Assembly: GCF_003007715.1 (NCBI RefSeq)
Contig: NZ_PXNO01000020.1
Coordinates: forward strand, 1-64,000
Length of the DNA: 64,000 nt
Reading direction: 5' to 3'
DNA from: Marinobacter shengliensis
Lineage (GTDB): Bacteria > Pseudomonadota > Gammaproteobacteria > Pseudomonadales > Oleiphilaceae
Every line of letters begins with the position of its first letter. Position 1 is the first letter of the stretch. Of the stretch, positions 61,663 to 64,000 are shown one piece after another. The position numbers and the translations under genes were made by a program. The notes beneath the pieces were generated by a model that saw nothing but the letters and a program-made list of their open reading frames with translations, was not told the origin of the DNA and ran no database searches.

Positions 61663-61690
61663 CTTGAAAACCTGGCTTTCGTCGTCACAT
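61663..61690 (+). promoter_or_regulatory. possible heat-shock (sigma-32) promoter of the lon-type gene
   Basis: CTTGAAA at 61663-61669 is a perfect -35 element of the RpoH class, followed after 14 bases by GTCACATA, a partial match to the -10 (CCCCATNT). It would start transcription about 30 bases before the gene at 61727. Lon proteases are often heat-shock genes. The -10 is imperfect. Confidence 0.35.
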
Positions 61691-61726
61691 AGGTCTTTAA
61701 CCACTCAGCCTTGAGAGCAGCACGGT

Positions 61727-64000
61727 ATGAATGACGAGAACCGCACAGACTCCCTGGAAGAATTTGAAGAAGATGTGACCGAGTACATCGGCAAAGACGA
61801 GAACAGCAAAAGCCTGGTCTTGCCTCAACAGGCCAGGCCGCGGCGTATGTATGTGTTGCCGGTGTCGAACCGGCCGTTCTTTCCAGCCCAGGTACAGCCC
61901 GTGGTGGTGAACCAGGACCCCTGGCAGGAAACCCTGAAGCGGGTGGGTGAAACCGACCACAAGGTTCTGGGCATCTGCTTTGTGGAAGATCCGGAGTCCG
62001 ACACCGGCATTCCCGCCAGCGATGACCTCGAGACCATGGGGTGTGCGGTGAAGGTTCACCACGCCCAGAGCGAAGGTGGCAAGGTGCAGTTTATTGCCCA
62101 GGGCATGCAGCGGTTCAGGATTGTTCAGTGGCTGCGCCGCCGCCCACCCTACCTGGTGGAAGTGGAATACCCGGAAGAGCCAGAGGAGCCGGCGGATGAG
62201 CTCAAGGCCTACACTCTGGCCATCATCGCTGCCATCAAGGAATTGCTGCGCACCAACCCTCTGTATGGTGAGGAAGTGAAGCAGTACCTGTCCCGCTTTG
62301 GCCCGGAAGACAGTTCACCCCTGGCGGATTTCGGCGCCTCCATGACCAGCGCCCCGGGTCGCGAATTGCAGGATGTGCTGGATACCGTGCCCCTGCTCCG
62401 GCGCATGGAGAAAGTTCTTTTACTGATGCGCAAGGAGCAGGAAGTAGCCCGCCTGCAATCCGAGATTAACGAGGAAGTGAACGAGAAGGTGCAGAAGCAC
62501 CAGCGGGAATTCTTCCTGCGGGAGCAGCTGAAAGTCATCCAGCGGGAGCTGGGCATCGCCAAGGACGACAAGACCGCCGATGTGGAGCGTTTTGAAGAGC
62601 GCATGGCCAAGCTGAATCCACCGGAGGCAGTGCAAGAGCGGTTCAAGGATGAAATCCAGAAACTGCAGGTACTGGAACAGGGCTCCCCGGAATACGGCGT
62701 TACCCGCAATTATCTAGACTGGATTACCCAGGTGCCCTGGGGTGTGCATTCCGAAGACCATTTTGACCTGGCCGAAGCCCGCCGCATTTTGGACCGAGAC
62801 CACGATGGCCTGGACGATGTGAAGGATCGCATCATTGAGTTCCTGGCCGAAGGCACCTTCAAGGGTGAAGTGAGTGGTTCCATACTGTTGTTGGTAGGCC
62901 CGCCGGGCGTAGGCAAAACCTCCATTGGCCATTCGGTGGCAGATGCCCTGGGCAGGGAGTTTTATCGGTTCAGTGTCGGCGGCATGCGCGATGAAGCTGA
63001 AATCAAAGGCCACCGCCGCACCTACATCGGCGCCATGCCCGGCAAGTTCGTTCAGGCCCTGAAAGACAGCAAGGTGGCCAACCCGGTCATCATGCTGGAT
63101 GAGATCGACAAGATCGGCAGTTCCTATCAAGGCGACCCGGCCTCTGCCCTGCTGGAAACACTGGACCCGGAACAGAACAGGGAATTCCTGGACCATTACC
63201 TGGACGTGCGCATGGACCTGTCCAAGGTGCTGTTCGTGTGTACCGCCAACCAGTTGGACACCATTCCCCGGCCCCTGCTGGACCGGATGGATGTGATTCG
63301 CCTGTCTGGCTACATCGGTGAAGAGAAGCTGGCCATCGCCAAGCACCACTTGCTGCCACGCCTGCTGAAACGGGCCGGGCTGCTGAAAAAACAGCTGAAC
63401 ATTACCGATGCGGCGATCCGCCAGGTGATTGAAGGTTACGCCCGGGAAGCCGGTGTGCGGAACCTGGAAAAACTGCTGCACAAGATTATCCGCAAGGGCA
63501 TTGTGAGGCTGCTGGAAAACCCGGATGAGCCAGTGAAAGTAGGGGTGTCTGATCTGGTGAGTTACCTGGGACAACCGGCGTTCAAGAAAGAGAAATCTCT
63601 GAAAGGCACCGGCGTGGTCACCGGCCTGGCCTGGACCGCCATGGGCGGCGCCACACTGAGTATCGAAGCCTCCCGCATTCACACCAGCCAACGGGGCTTC
63701 AAGCTCACCGGGCAATTGGGGGATGTGATGAAGGAATCGGCAGAGATTGCTTACAGCTTTGTGTCTTCCAACCTGAAGCGTTTCAAGGGAGACCCGACCT
63801 TCTTCGATAAATCCTTCGTGCACCTGCACGTACCGGAGGGCGCCACCCCGAAAGACGGCCCGAGCGCCGGCGTCACCATGGCCACCGCCCTGCTCTCCAT
63901 CGCCCGCAAAGAAGCCCCGCAGCAGAACATCGCCATGACCGGAGAGCTGACACTAACCGGGCAGGTGTTGCCGGTGGGTGGCATTCGGGAGAAGGTGATT
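61727..64000 (+). CDS. second Lon-type ATP-dependent protease (AsrA-like), cut at the right edge
   Basis: The reading frame starts at the ATG at 61727 and is open for 758 codons to the window end. It has an acidic N-terminal extension (about 30 residues, NDENRTDSLEEFEEDVTEY), then a Lon substrate domain beginning RMYVLPVSNRPFFPAQVQPV rather than the LPLRDVVVYPHM of housekeeping Lon. Lys397 is in Walker A (VGPPGVGKTS), VIMLDEIDK is Walker B, and Ser713 is the nucleophile in DGPSAG. The catalytic Lys should be in the GGIREKVI segment at the edge or just past it. This type matches the Pseudomonas AsrA (stress-induced second Lon). A sigma-32-like promoter is present upstream. Confidence 0.93.
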   Translation, partial: MNDENRTDSLEEFEEDVTEYIGKDENSKSLVLPQQARPRRMYVLPVSNRPFFPAQVQPVVVNQDPWQETLKRVGETDHKVLGICFVEDPESDTGIPASDDLETMGCAVKVHHAQSEGGKVQFIAQGMQRFRIVQWLRRRPPYLVEVEYPEEPEEPADELKAYTLAIIAAIKELLRTNPLYGEEVKQYLSRFGPEDSSPLADFGASMTSAPGRELQDVLDTVPLLRRMEKVLLLMRKEQEVARLQSEINEEVNEKVQKHQREFFLREQLKVIQRELGIAKDDKTADVERFEERMAKLNPPEAVQERFKDEIQKLQVLEQGSPEYGVTRNYLDWITQVPWGVHSEDHFDLAEARRILDRDHDGLDDVKDRIIEFLAEGTFKGEVSGSILLLVGPPGVGKTSIGHSVADALGREFYRFSVGGMRDEAEIKGHRRTYIGAMPGKFVQALKDSKVANPVIMLDEIDKIGSSYQGDPASALLETLDPEQNREFLDHYLDVRMDLSKVLFVCTANQLDTIPRPLLDRMDVIRLSGYIGEEKLAIAKHHLLPRLLKRAGLLKKQLNITDAAIRQVIEGYAREAGVRNLEKLLHKIIRKGIVRLLENPDEPVKVGVSDLVSYLGQPAFKKEKSLKGTGVVTGLAWTAMGGATLSIEASRIHTSQRGFKLTGQLGDVMKESAEIAYSFVSSNLKRFKGDPTFFDKSFVHLHVPEGATPKDGPSAGVTMATALLSIARKEAPQQNIAMTGELTLTGQVLPVGGIREKVI

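Overview
The window looks like a chromosomal segment of a marine gammaproteobacterium close to Marinobacter. This is inferred from codon use, the mix of a two-subunit AST pathway, the glycolate oxidase operon and the second Lon paralogue; no rRNA is present to confirm it. Most of the sequence is GC-moderate, densely coded and orderly. The exception is the first 6.6 kb, an integrated element.

1-6565, integrated element. The right boundary is a 48-base copy of the 3' part of a tRNA-Phe gene (6566-6613) lacking the tRNA's 5' half, so the intact tRNA and probably the integrase should lie left of the window. The element carries a left-facing string of five overlapping small genes headed by an excisionase-like HTH protein, with a divergent Cro/CI-like regulator and repeated operators (resembling the immunity region of Pf-type filamentous phages). 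It also carries three AT-rich orphan genes (2045-4319), an SRAP/YedK abasic-site protein, a small membrane protein and a StbD/RelE-type toxin-antitoxin pair.

6681-23700, mixed metabolism and transport. A TetR regulator faces a three-gene oxidative operon (SDR, diiron ferritin-like protein, Baeyer-Villiger-type monooxygenase). Then come an SSS-family transporter under a TPP-riboswitch-like leader, FMN reductase, DCC-family protein, esterase, orphan ParA, a possible ArfA, a Ca/Na antiporter, a LysR gene coupled to an Nmad3-like gene, a Fur-box-linked iron-chelate ABC importer and a Bcr/CflA exporter.

23780-28967, glycolate oxidation: glcGDEF facing glcC, with two matching GlcC-type operators between them.

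29122-44871, arginine: a polar amino-acid ABC importer followed by astE, then an RND efflux operon with its TetR gene, then astC-aruF-aruG-astD-astB. Together these import arginine and convert it to glutamate and succinate through the succinyl-transferase route. Two copies of an unusual 54-base structured repeat lie inside this region, one before astE and one between astC and aruF. Their cores are 51/54 identical, but each sits in a different, self-complementary stem.

44931-64000: an exonuclease-GIY-YIG fusion, a porin, a probable sigma-54-driven 36-residue peptide gene, an Old Yellow Enzyme, glutaryl-CoA dehydrogenase, aceF-aceE, a KamA-like radical SAM aminomutase, an HNH protein, modABC, the CnoX/YbbN thioredoxin chaperone, a BrnTA module and the first 758 codons of an AsrA-type Lon protease that runs off the right edge.

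The best candidates for undescribed biology are the paired-arm 54-base repeat, the sigma-54 micropeptide unit, the AT-rich orphan genes of the element and the LysR-Nmad3 pair.
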